Shown here: positions 7,056 to 12,663 of the stretch, in pieces
Numbering within the stretch: the stretch's first letter is position 1
Layout: each line of letters starts with the position of its first letter
Source: an uncultured Eubacteriales bacterium
GTDB lineage: Bacteria; Bacillota; Clostridia; Oscillospirales; Oscillospiraceae
Assembly (NCBI GenBank): GCA_900540545.1
Contig: UQGJ01000069.1
Span: forward strand, 1-14,375
Direction of reading: 5' to 3'
Length of the DNA stretch: 14,375 nucleotides
Position numbers and translations under genes: made by a program
Notes under the pieces: generated by a model
Databases searched by the model: none
What the model was told of the DNA's origin: nothing
Seen by the model: only the letters and a program-made list of their open reading frames with translations

Positions 7056-8036
7056 CTACGCCTTCGGCAGCCCGCCTGCCTCCTGCTCGTCCATGATGTT
7101 CCGAAAATTCAGCACCAGCTTGGTCTGATACAGCCCATTCTTCCACGTGTGGGTGTCCTGGTCGATCCAGAATAGCCCCCACAGCCCCGTCACCGGCTCC
7201 TTCATCACCGCGCACTCCCCGGCGATCAGCCCCCGGTTTCCCAGCACCTCCACCGTGATCTTCTGGCTGGGCCCGCCGTCGTCCAGCAGCTTCCTGGCCT
7301 CCAGCGCCGGGTCCTTGTCCTTGCTCTTCTTCAGATACGCCTGCATAAGCCCGTAGAGCTTGATGGACTCCGCCTCCCGGTAGGTCCCCGCCAGGGTCCC
7401 CTTCTCGTCGTACACCGCCACCTGGTCCACCAGGTCCTCAATGGTCTCCGTCACCGTGGCGTTCACCAGGTTGCTCCCCGGCTGCAGCACCAGCGTCCTG
7501 TCGCTCTTCTGCTTGGCGACCACCTCCAGCTTCTCCCCCCGGAACCGGACCATGTACCGCGCCCCCGTCCGCTCCGACGCCAGCGTGTACGCCGTCTGGA
7601 TCATCTTGTACAGGCTCACCCCGGGGAAGTTCCGGCTGACCGGCGCCCCCGTCTGGGCCAGCTCCCCCACGGCCACCCCGAAGTCCCCGCACACCCGCCG
7701 GGTGATGGCCTCCGCCGTCTGCCCCCGGAACAGATACGCCGCCTCGTTCCGCTTCAGATAGATCCCCCGGTCGTAGCACCCCACGTCGATCACGTCGCCG
7801 CCTGTGTCCTTCTGGCGTGAAAAAAGGAAGCCGTCAAACGACAGCTCCCCGCCCACATAAAATTGCACCGGGTCCCCCAGCCCACATTCCAGCACCGGCC
7901 CGCCATTCCGGGGCGACAGCAGCCCGAAGTCCAGCGTCCGCGCCACCTGGTTGTACCCGCCGCCCCACGTCACGCTCTGCACCAGCTCCGTGGCGTCCCG
8001 CCCCGCCAGGACCAGCTTAAACCCCAAGTCCACCAT
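7056..8036 (-). CDS. XkdQ-like tail hub protein (gpD/gp27-like)
   Basis: A 326-aa protein. Start ATG 8036 (MVDLGFKLVLAGRDATELVQ) has AAAGGAGAAGG upstream and overlaps the LysM gene by 20 bases; a start 14 codons earlier is inside that gene. Features of XkdQ/YqbQ: N-terminal 'VTWGGGYNQVARTLDFGLLS', 'GDPVQFYVGGELSFDGFLFS' beta strands, 'DVGCYDRGIYLKRNEAAYLF' and a later 'DLVDQVAVYDEKG' block. Such proteins resemble the phage hub (T4 gp27, Mu gp44, P2 gpD) that sits under the tube and holds the spike. The final third (ALEARKLLDDGGPSQKITVE...) matches the family. Location next to the LysM protein is conserved. Confidence 0.88.
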   Translation of the reverse strand: MVDLGFKLVLAGRDATELVQSVTWGGGYNQVARTLDFGLLSPRNGGPVLECGLGDPVQFYVGGELSFDGFLFSRQKDTGGDVIDVGCYDRGIYLKRNEAAYLFRGQTAEAITRRVCGDFGVAVGELAQTGAPVSRNFPGVSLYKMIQTAYTLASERTGARYMVRFRGEKLEVVAKQKSDRTLVLQPGSNLVNATVTETIEDLVDQVAVYDEKGTLAGTYREAESIKLYGLMQAYLKKSKDKDPALEARKLLDDGGPSQKITVEVLGNRGLIAGECAVMKEPVTGLWGLFWIDQDTHTWKNGLYQTKLVLNFRNIMDEQEAGGLPKA

Positions 8037-8796
8037 GGGCCTTCTCCTTTGCCTCCACATAGGCCTCCGACTCCACATACATCTCCCACTTCGACTTCTC
8101 GCCGTCGTAGACCATCCTGGTATGCTCCGCCGCCCTCTGGCTCTGGGATGGCGCTCTGGCCGGCGGCAGCGCCTCCACCCCCGGCAGCGTCAGCACCTGC
8201 CCCGGATAGATGAGATTTGGGTTGAGTATCCCGTTGGCCGCCGCCAACTTCCCATAGAGCGACGCGTCCCCATAGACCCGCTTGGCGATGGCCGACAGGG
8301 TGTCCCCCGCCTGGACCACGTAGCTGGTCCCCTTCTCGGGGGCCGTCTCCACGCTCCGCGCCCCGTTGCCCGCGCTCTCCACCGCCTCCGCCGACAGCTG
8401 CCGGTAGCCCCGGATGGGGATGGTGCAGTAGAGGTCCCCCGTCCCGTCCTGCTCCCGGAATCGGATGGGGTCCAAAATCACCGCCGCATTCACCGGCGTC
8501 CCCGACACGATGAACCGCAGCACCGTCCCCGCGTCCGACCACTTCTCCAGCTTCTCCACGTACCAGAACGGGTTCAGCACCGCCCCAGGCTGGTTGAACG
8601 GGTAGTCCCGCGCCGGCAGCAGGCACTCGATCTCCTGGTCCAGCAGCACCAGCGTCCCCGGCAGGTTCACATCCCCTGTCTGGGTCATCGTCAGCCCGTT
8701 GGCCTTCCGACCGTGTTCGATCTCATACTCCTTCGGCGTCACCGGCAACACCAGCTCTTCCTCCGTCTCCGTGTCCTTGAATATAAACGTCCGCAA
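8017..8796 (-). CDS. LysM-domain tail protein (XkdP-like)
   Basis: A 259-aa protein starting at TTG 8796 (MRTFIFKDTETEEELVLPVT); AAGGAGG is 9 bases upstream, just after the tape-measure stop. Residues 1-130 form a beta-rich N-terminal domain with 'PVTPKEYEIEHGRKANGLTM', typical of XkdP. Residues 158-205 are a clear LysM domain: YVVQAGDTLSAIAKRVYGD, then AANGILNPNLIYPGQVLTLP. LysM binds N-acetylglucosamine in peptidoglycan; in XkdP/gp53-type proteins it may help fix the baseplate or contact cell wall. A C-terminal tail (~50 aa) is charged. Order between tape measure and XkdQ is conserved. Confidence 0.93.
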   Translation of the reverse strand: MRTFIFKDTETEEELVLPVTPKEYEIEHGRKANGLTMTQTGDVNLPGTLVLLDQEIECLLPARDYPFNQPGAVLNPFWYVEKLEKWSDAGTVLRFIVSGTPVNAAVILDPIRFREQDGTGDLYCTIPIRGYRQLSAEAVESAGNGARSVETAPEKGTSYVVQAGDTLSAIAKRVYGDASLYGKLAAANGILNPNLIYPGQVLTLPGVEALPPARAPSQSQRAAEHTRMVYDGEKSKWEMYVESEAYVEAKEKAHGGLGV

Positions 8797-8810
8797 GTTT
8801 CCTCGCCTCC

Positions 8811-10880
8811 TTACGGCACCGCCAGCAGTGCCGCCCGCTGGACCTCCGCCGCAAACTTCCGCGCCAGCCTGTCCAGATCCGCTTCTTCCCGGACCACCAC
8901 AGTATCCGCCAGCTTACCGATGTGGACCCCGCCGCCTCGGTCCGCCTGTCGCGCCTGGGAGGCCGTCAGCACCCGTTCCCCCTGGTGGAGCAGCGCCGGG
9001 AAGTTGTCATAGGGCACCCGGTTTAAGCCGAACGCTTTTGGCGGGCCGTATGGTGTACCGAGGCCCATTGCATTAGCTCTTGCAGCCGAAAAATCAATAC
9101 CAACTCTGAATATGCCGGAAACATCAGCCGAGCCAACCGATTTTTCTTGTCCCTCTCTATACTGCTGTTGCCAGCCTCCCAAAGCGTCTGTATTCTCCCG
9201 GATCGCCGCGATCAGGTCCAATTGAACATCATGGATCTCCTCAATGCCTGCCGAAGCATTAAACGCGTCTTCCGCGAAGTTTTCTATGCTCCCTTTCAGC
9301 TTTTCTACTTCCGCGCTGTAAATGGCCGCTCCCTCGGTATCGCCAAAGCTGACTGCCTTATCATAACTCTCTTTTGCCGCCAAGTACTGGCTATGCATTT
9401 CATCCAACATCCCACGCTGTTCTTCATCATATATAAATGAACGCACGCCGCGCAGGACCGCCGCCTCGGCTTCCCTTTGATACTGCTCCCTCAGGTTCTC
9501 CTGGTAGGCATGGCCAGCACCGATGATCCCATTCATTTCCTCCAGGGCTTCACCGTCCTTGCCCTCAAAATGCTTGATTTGGTATCCGATACCCTCGCTC
9601 CGCACCTCGTTGTAGGCCGCTCCGGCGGCATTGGCCATTTCTTGCTGCCATCCTTCCAGTGTGGAGGTCAGCCCCGAAAATGTCTGGCTCTGTTCCGACA
9701 TGGACCCGGCAAAGCTATCTGCCATAGCGGCTAAAATGATTTCCGCGGCCTTGCTCCCGGCCACCTCACCCTTGGAGATCATATCGTACATTTTCCCTTG
9801 GTCGACACCGTAACTGTCCGCCAACATGCCGACCGCACCAATACCACGGTCGTTGAGCATATTAAGATATTCCAGGGTAGTCTTGTTGCTGGACTTCATC
9901 CGGCCGATTGCCTGAGCCACCGTGGTCATGTCACTGGTTGACATCCCCAGCGCCGCTCCGGTATCGCCGATGGTCTCCAGCACCGGCAAAATACTTTTTT
10001 CATGATAGCCGTAGGTAGCCAGCGTCTTACTCATGGCGGTTAGGTCATCGTATAAGAACGGCGTGGTATTTGCCATTTTGACCAAATCATTCAGGTAGCC
10101 CTCTGCTTTACCGCGGCCCTTGAACAGTGTAGAAAAGGAAATCAGGTCCTTTTCCCGCCCCGCGGCAATCGTAGAACCCGAGGAAAGCTCCGAAGCCCTC
10201 CGCTCCATGATAGCGTCGTACTGGTCGCTGACGTAGCTCTTGAATGCGTCATCCTGCTTTTGAAAAGTTTGTGACGCGCCCGAAAGCGCCCCCGATATGG
10301 CTCCGATACCAGCGCCAATCAGCGGGTGCCCCACAACAGCTCCCATAGCCGCTCCAGACGCCACAGAAGATATTACCGAGGACGCAAGCGTGCCCGCCGT
10401 GTCCCCCAGTGCACTGCCAACCAAAGTTTTTGACGCGTCCAACGCTACGCCACTCAGCATATTGACCGCGCCGCTTGTCGCTATTGCTCCCACAATAGAA
10501 GAAAATCCACCGCCCGCCATTTTGTTGTCTACCCGCCGAAAAGTTCCCTCCATCCTTTGCATTTCCTTTTCGGTTTCCTTAGCTCCTTTGGTCACTAAAT
10601 CCAGGTTTCGTTTAATGTTATCGTAATTCGCCTGGGCAAGCTGCATTTTTAATCCGTCAGCTTCATCACCCGTGGCCTCAAACTGCTTTTCCATTTCTTT
10701 GAGGCTTTTCAGTGCTTTACCTGCGTCTAACTTCAAGCTATACTTCGTGGTGTTCAGTTTATGAAGTGTCCGTTCCATCACTTCTGCATTTTTATCGAAC
10801 GCCCTTGTGACCGCCGCCATGCTTTTAAGGGCAGATGTATAGCTGTCCTGGGCTGAAATTGCAATGGATACGTCCGGCAT
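8811..10880 (-). CDS. Tail tape measure protein (XkdO-like)
   Basis: A 689-aa protein starting at ATG 10880 (MPDVSIAISAQDSYTSALKS) with AGGTGAT upstream. Residues 1-115 are helical/coiled coil with charged repeats (MEKQFEATGDEADGLKMQLA). Residues about 120-205 are a Gly/Ala-rich hydrophobic segment with GAAMGAVVGHPLIGAGIGAI, as tape measures use to insert in membrane. Residues about 240-420 match the tape-measure N-terminal domain family (LVKMANTTPFLYDDLTAMSK, GDTGAALGMSTSDMTTVAQA). The C-terminus contains the ALLHQGERVLTASQARQ motif common in Firmicutes tape measures. The protein sets tail length; 689 aa would predict a fairly short tail. Most of the gene is AT-richer than neighbours, while the last ~85 codons return to the local GC-rich style. 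Confidence 0.93.
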   Translation of the reverse strand: MPDVSIAISAQDSYTSALKSMAAVTRAFDKNAEVMERTLHKLNTTKYSLKLDAGKALKSLKEMEKQFEATGDEADGLKMQLAQANYDNIKRNLDLVTKGAKETEKEMQRMEGTFRRVDNKMAGGGFSSIVGAIATSGAVNMLSGVALDASKTLVGSALGDTAGTLASSVISSVASGAAMGAVVGHPLIGAGIGAISGALSGASQTFQKQDDAFKSYVSDQYDAIMERRASELSSGSTIAAGREKDLISFSTLFKGRGKAEGYLNDLVKMANTTPFLYDDLTAMSKTLATYGYHEKSILPVLETIGDTGAALGMSTSDMTTVAQAIGRMKSSNKTTLEYLNMLNDRGIGAVGMLADSYGVDQGKMYDMISKGEVAGSKAAEIILAAMADSFAGSMSEQSQTFSGLTSTLEGWQQEMANAAGAAYNEVRSEGIGYQIKHFEGKDGEALEEMNGIIGAGHAYQENLREQYQREAEAAVLRGVRSFIYDEEQRGMLDEMHSQYLAAKESYDKAVSFGDTEGAAIYSAEVEKLKGSIENFAEDAFNASAGIEEIHDVQLDLIAAIRENTDALGGWQQQYREGQEKSVGSADVSGIFRVGIDFSAARANAMGLGTPYGPPKAFGLNRVPYDNFPALLHQGERVLTASQARQADRGGGVHIGKLADTVVVREEADLDRLARKFAAEVQRAALLAVP

Positions 10881-10897
10881 ACTATCACCTCGTCTAC

Positions 10898-10925
10898 TTG
10901 ACTTTTCCCTATTCTTTGGTATACT
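10898..10925 (+). promoter_or_regulatory. Sigma-A-type promoter for the small-peptide pair
   Basis: TTGACT at 10898-10903 and TATACT at 10920-10925, spaced 16 bases. It points away from the tape-measure gene and lies just upstream of that gene's ribosome site. Expected start of transcription is near 10932, so the GGAGG at 10934-10938 would be almost at the 5' end of the transcript. Confidence 0.7.
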
Positions 10926-10946
10926 GGAAAAAAGGAGGAATGAACT

Positions 10947-11039
10947 GTGTCACGCAACGGTTTAATTGCGGTCCTTGTTCTGTTTGTGTTAATTGCGATT
11001 CCGATGACTATTTTTATGCTCTGTGAGGTATTCTCTTAA
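10947..11039 (+). CDS. Small hydrophobic peptide A (30 aa), paralogue of B
   Basis: GTG 10947 opens a 30-codon frame: MSRNGLIAVLVLFVLIAIPM followed by TIFMLCEVFS. A strong GGAGG lies 8 bases upstream. The peptide is a polar SRN start plus one hydrophobic stretch long enough to cross a membrane, with a Pro-Met-Thr in the middle and a short C-terminus. It is oriented against the tail genes and is served by its own promoter. The second copy, 50 bases downstream, is identical at 23 of 30 residues although many of the shared codons differ at synonymous positions, which is direct evidence for translation. Size and hydrophobicity fit type I toxin-like or membrane-regulatory peptides; function is unknown. 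No known family recognised. Confidence 0.7.
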   Translation: MSRNGLIAVLVLFVLIAIPMTIFMLCEVFS

Positions 11040-11088
11040 TTTTCCTGCACCTCTACGTACCCTCTGTCGGAGGGAGGAAGGCTTTAGC

Positions 11089-11181
11089 ATGTCACGTAAT
11101 GGATTGATTGCTGCCCTCGTTTTGTTCTTTGTGATTACAATTCCAATGACTATTTACATGCTCTGTAAGTTATTTTCCTAA
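11089..11181 (+). CDS. Small hydrophobic peptide B (30 aa), paralogue of A
   Basis: ATG 11089 opens MSRNGLIAALVLFFVITIPM followed by TIYMLCKLFS. GGAGGGAGGAAGG lies 8 bases upstream. It shares the same length, the SRNGLIA start, the IPMTI motif and the MLC..FS ending with peptide A. Differences are conservative (V/A, V/F, L/V, A/T, F/Y, E/K, V/L). The E-to-K change near the C-terminus gives A and B different end charges, which could matter if they pair or act together. The two genes look like a tandem duplication that then diverged mostly at silent sites. They are followed by an intrinsic terminator. Function unknown. Confidence 0.72.
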   Translation: MSRNGLIAALVLFFVITIPMTIYMLCKLFS

Positions 11182-11198
11182 TCTATTTTTCTTCCCTC

Positions 11199-11223
11199 GC
11201 CGCCCCCACCGGGGCGGCTTTTT
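11199..11223 (+). terminator. Intrinsic terminator after peptide B
   Basis: GCCGCCCC at 11199-11206 pairs with GGGGCGGC at 11211-11218 around a CACC loop, followed by TTTTT. On the minus strand no T-run follows the stem, so it acts for the plus-strand transcript. It ends one base before the stop codon (11225-11227) of the frameshifted chaperone product. Confidence 0.85.
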
Positions 11224-11224
11224 C

Positions 11225-11748
11225 TTACCCATGTTCCGCCTCCCAGGACGCCAGCGCCCAGATAAGGTCCCGCTCCCCCGGGGACTTTCCATAGTAGTCC
11301 CCGGGGGCCCACCCCTTCGTGTGGAAGAGGTAGTACACGAGACCCAGCTCCGGGTCGCCGCCGTCCTCTAGGCGTTTTTTACTTCTTCAATGGTGTTCGT
11401 CCGGTAGCCGCACAGCTTCTCCACCGCCCGGCTGATGTCCTCGATCTCCCCCGGCAGCAGCATGGCCTTCACCGTCTCCGCCGGGGTGGCCCCGCCGAAC
11501 TTCTCCCCCAGCCGCGGGTCCTTCAGGTCCGGCTCCGCCACCCCCGCCAGCAGGATATGGACCCCCATGTCCTCGCTTTCGCTCTCCCGCAGCTCGGCCA
11601 CCCGCCCATAGGGCAGCCCCCGCAGGGTGAACACCACATCCTCCCCGCACAGTTCGCTCAGCCGCTTCACCTTGTATCTGGCCTCCGGCAGCTTCTTCTG
11701 CACATTGGGCACCTCCGGCCGCAGCAGCCGGTCCAACAGCTCGCTCAT
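11225..11748 (-). CDS. Frameshifted tail assembly chaperone, long form (174 aa)
   Basis: The short chaperone frame meets the heptamer A AAA AAC at 11380-11374 four codons before its stop, in the exact X XXY YYZ register for -1 slippage. After the slip the frame continues KKRLEDGGDPELGLVYYLFH and ends WALASWEAEHG at 11225. The extension (SPGERDLIWALASWEAEHG) resembles the gpGT-like tails of Firmicutes tail chaperones. No separate start or ribosome site exists for the extension, so frameshifting is the only evident route. In lambda-like systems the minor long form links tape measure to tube monomers; the same role is inferred here. A hairpin at 11275-11307 lies 66 bases past the slip site. Confidence 0.8.
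11275..11307. repeat. Perfect 11-bp inverted repeat in the frameshift extension
   Basis: CCCCCGGGGAC at 11275-11285 and GTCCCCGGGGG at 11297-11307 flank an 11-base loop. It lies in coding sequence of the chaperone extension. It is too far from the slippery heptamer to be the usual 5-9-base-spaced stimulator, but its stability could still pause ribosomes or shield the 3' part. Confidence 0.8.
11368..11748 (-). CDS. XkdN-like tail assembly chaperone, short form (126 aa)
   Basis: ATG 11748 (MSELLDRLLRPEVPNVQKKL) has AAAGGGGAT about 8 bases upstream. The sequence fits XkdN-type chaperones: VQKKLPEARYKVKRLSELCG near the start, then DVVFTLRGLPYGRVAELRE, a strand-helix with the conserved F..R.L. 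pattern, and LKDPRLGEKFGGATPAETVK. It ends TIEEVKNA. The protein coats the tape measure during assembly and is not in the mature tail. It is made in excess of the frameshifted long form. The gene is flanked on both sides by small-peptide cassettes, unlike the compact PBSX arrangement. Confidence 0.88.
   Translation of the reverse strand: MSELLDRLLRPEVPNVQKKLPEARYKVKRLSELCGEDVVFTLRGLPYGRVAELRESESEDMGVHILLAGVAEPDLKDPRLGEKFGGATPAETVKAMLLPGEIEDISRAVEKLCGYRTNTIEEVKNA
11374..11380 (-). promoter_or_regulatory. -1 programmed frameshift site A AAA AAC
   Basis: Read on the minus strand as GTA AAA AAC GCC TAG in frame 0. Both tRNAs can re-pair on AAA AAA after a one-base slip, and translation then bypasses the TAG at 11370-11368 for 49 further codons after the re-paired pair. 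A purine-rich GAAGAAG directly upstream could help as an internal ribosome-binding pause. Confidence 0.82.
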
Positions 11749-11771
11749 ATCGCAATCCCCTTTCCAGGCGC

Positions 11772-11812
11772 AAAAACGCCCCGCCTTGTCTCACTTGACA
11801 AAACGGGGCGTT
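11772..11812 (-). terminator. Minus-strand intrinsic terminator ending cassette 1
   Basis: AACGCCCCG and CGGGGCGTT (9 bp, 11775-11783 with 11804-11812) enclose a second 5-bp helix TTGTC/GACAA (11786-11790 with 11797-11801). On the minus strand the stem runs into TTTTTGCG. It would stop the 31-aa peptide transcript and, unless overridden, part of the tail transcript before the chaperone gene. The same DNA holds the -35 of the plus-strand promoter. Confidence 0.7.
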
Positions 11813-11822
11813 CTGATATAAT
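11795..11822 (+). promoter_or_regulatory. Consensus promoter for the antisense transcript
   Basis: TTGACA at 11795-11800 and TATAAT at 11817-11822, both perfect consensus hexamers, spaced 16 bases. Transcription would begin near 11829 and run rightward under the 31-aa peptide gene. No plus-strand frame with a ribosome site follows, so the product is likely a non-coding RNA. Confidence 0.8.
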
Positions 11823-11885
11823 GACCATAGAAAGGGCGCTGTCACACGGCGGTCAGCCCTGGTTAGTCAACATAGGTGAACCTAC

Positions 11886-11918
11886 GTTAGCCGTCCGGGG
11901 GCAAGCCGGGCGGCTAAC
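11886..11918. repeat. 13-bp hairpin at the 3' end of the 31-aa gene
   Basis: GTTAGCCG T CCGG (11886-11898) pairs with CCGG G CGGCTAAC (11906-11918), including one wobble, around a 7-base loop. It spans the stop codon of the minus-strand peptide. No T-run follows in either direction, so it is more likely a stability or antisense-contact element than a terminator. Its GGCTAAC arm could also pair with GTTAGCC in the peptide's own 5' leader. Confidence 0.75.
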
Positions 11919-12009
11919 ACGCTTTTGGGGCTATGTAGACCATCACCGTCACGATGATGATAATACACACCAGTAAGCGAAGGGCTTTCGCCCCGCGCCC
12001 GTGTCCCAT
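11914..12009 (-). CDS. 31-aa single-membrane-segment peptide, toxin-like
   Basis: ATG 12009 opens MGHGRGAKALRLLVCIIIIV followed by TVMVYIAPKAC. Upstream GGGGGGTGA ends 5 bases before the ATG and matches the Shine-Dalgarno consensus well. Basic residues (R5, K8, R11) precede about 15 hydrophobic residues, then a short APKAC end: the plan of type I toxin peptides (N-in, one transmembrane helix). The gene has its own promoter 77 bases upstream, a structured leader in which ACTTCCC can pair with GGGGGGT of the ribosome site, and an opposing promoter making antisense RNA. No homologue family recognised. It could instead be a small membrane modulator or a non-functional frame. Confidence 0.62.
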   Translation of the reverse strand: MGHGRGAKALRLLVCIIIIVTVMVYIAPKAC

Positions 12010-12061
12010 AAGCCTCACCCCCCTTCACAGGGAAGTGGCTAACCGCCATTGTGCAACAGCG

Positions 12062-12084
12062 CCCTGCCCCTTACGGGGCAAGGC
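12062..12084. repeat. Hairpin at the 5' end of the 31-aa peptide transcript
   Basis: TGCCCC and GGGGCA enclose a TTAC loop, with GCC/GGC pairs outside one mismatch. The predicted start of the minus transcript (about 12079) places the inner stem at its extreme 5' end, where such helices protect RNA from 5' decay, as known for stable type I toxin messages. Confidence 0.6.
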
Positions 12085-12085
12085 C

Positions 12086-12115
12086 ATCATAGCATACCGC
12101 GCCGCATTCTGTCAA
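12086..12115 (-). promoter_or_regulatory. Promoter for the 31-aa peptide transcript
   Basis: On the minus strand TTGACA (12115-12110) and TATGAT (12091-12086) are spaced 18 bases, with TGC just before the -10 forming an extended -10. Start is expected near 12079, giving a leader of about 70 bases. It could also feed the chaperone and tape-measure genes if the terminator at 11772-11812 is leaky. Confidence 0.75.
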
Positions 12116-12119
12116 TTTT

Positions 12120-12143
12120 GCCGCCCTCACCGGGCGGCTTTCC
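12120..12143 (+). terminator. Plus-strand terminator of cassette 1
   Basis: GCCGCCC (12120-12126) and GGGCGGC (12132-12138) pair around TCACC, followed by TTTCCTT. The T-run is interrupted, so it may be weaker than the one at 11199-11223, which it strongly resembles in stem, CACC loop and position directly against a tail-gene stop codon. Confidence 0.6.
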
Positions 12144-12572
12144 TTATGCCCGAATCAGGTCCAGATACTCGTAGTCCGTAAAGGTAAACGGGGCCTCGAT
12201 CTTGCCCACATTCTTGGCCTCCCAGTCGGCCAGGGTCACGTCGTCGAAGCTCACGTTCTTCAGCACCACCCGCTCCGCTCCGTAGGCGTCCGGGTCCTTC
12301 AGCTTAGAGATAATGGTGAACCGCACGTCCTTACCGTTGCGGATGTCCTCCCCGATGGCCAGCGCCATCCGAGACGTGACCTTGTGCATTTTCAGGCTGC
12401 CGGTGCACTCGATACTGGTCACCTTCTTGTCCGTGGCCATCCGCCCGCAGATTGGCACGTCCTCCTTGTTGAAGGACACCTTGGCCTGGAGCCCATAGCA
12501 CTCCCCCACCTTGTCCCCGTCCAGCCAAACCTCGCCCCAGGTGCCCGAAATCACTCTCTTCGCAGAATCCAT
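12144..12572 (-). CDS. Tail tube protein (XkdM-like)
   Basis: A 142-aa protein starting at ATG 12572 (MDSAKRVISGTWGEVWLDGD) with GAAAGGAGATTTTT directly upstream. Family features: the N-terminal RVISGTWGEVWLDG strand, the 'KVSFNKEDVPICGRM' segment, 'KKVTSIECTGSLKMHKVTSR' and a C-terminal 'FTFTDYEYLDLIRA'. Length and motifs match XkdM and the diffocin tube. It polymerises as hexameric rings to form the inner tube enclosed by the sheath. It is separated from the sheath gene by a 57-bp structured repeat rather than a simple short gap. Confidence 0.95.
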   Translation of the reverse strand: MDSAKRVISGTWGEVWLDGDKVGECYGLQAKVSFNKEDVPICGRMATDKKVTSIECTGSLKMHKVTSRMALAIGEDIRNGKDVRFTIISKLKDPDAYGAERVVLKNVSFDDVTLADWEAKNVGKIEAPFTFTDYEYLDLIRA

Positions 12573-12600
12573 AAAAATCTCCTTTCATCCCACCCCGTCC

Positions 12601-12657
12601 CTGCCTCCCCTATTTCAAAGAAATGGGGGAGGTGGCCGCCGCAGCGGCCGGAAGGGG
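12601..12657. repeat. 57-bp structured repeat, copy 1 (sheath-tube gap)
   Basis: Begins CTGCCTCCCC and ends GAAGGGG. Two hairpins: a 13-bp stem 12604-12616 with 12620-12632 (loop AAA) and a 6-bp stem GGCCGC/GCGGCC at 12634-12639 with 12644-12649. Copy 2 lies at 13761-13817. The differences between copies fall in the first stem, where they are paired substitutions, and in its loop. It sits 6 bases after the sheath stop and 14 bases before the tube ribosome site. Confidence 0.9.
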
Positions 12658-12663
12658 GCCTCC

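Larger units (their letters stand above)
11829..12143 (+). ncRNA. Candidate antisense RNA (type I antitoxin-like)
   Basis: Bounded by the consensus promoter at 11795-11822 and a hairpin plus TTTCCTT at 12120-12143, giving about 315 nt. It is complementary to the whole minus-strand peptide gene, its ribosome site and most of its 5' leader, so it could block translation or trigger RNase III cleavage. Possible frames on this strand lack ribosome sites. The transcript is predicted from signals only; it has not been seen. Alternative: the promoter drives a longer read-through RNA opposing the tube gene. Confidence 0.5.

Noticed and set aside
10835..11026. 63-aa plus-strand frame starting in the tape-measure gene
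   Set aside because: It overlaps peptide A in another frame, starts upstream of the promoter and has no paralogous counterpart at peptide B.
11954..12181. 75-aa plus-strand frame across the antisense RNA region
   Set aside because: There is no ribosome site before its ATG, it is Pro/Cys-rich and runs into the tube gene; it is better explained as the complement of the 31-aa gene.
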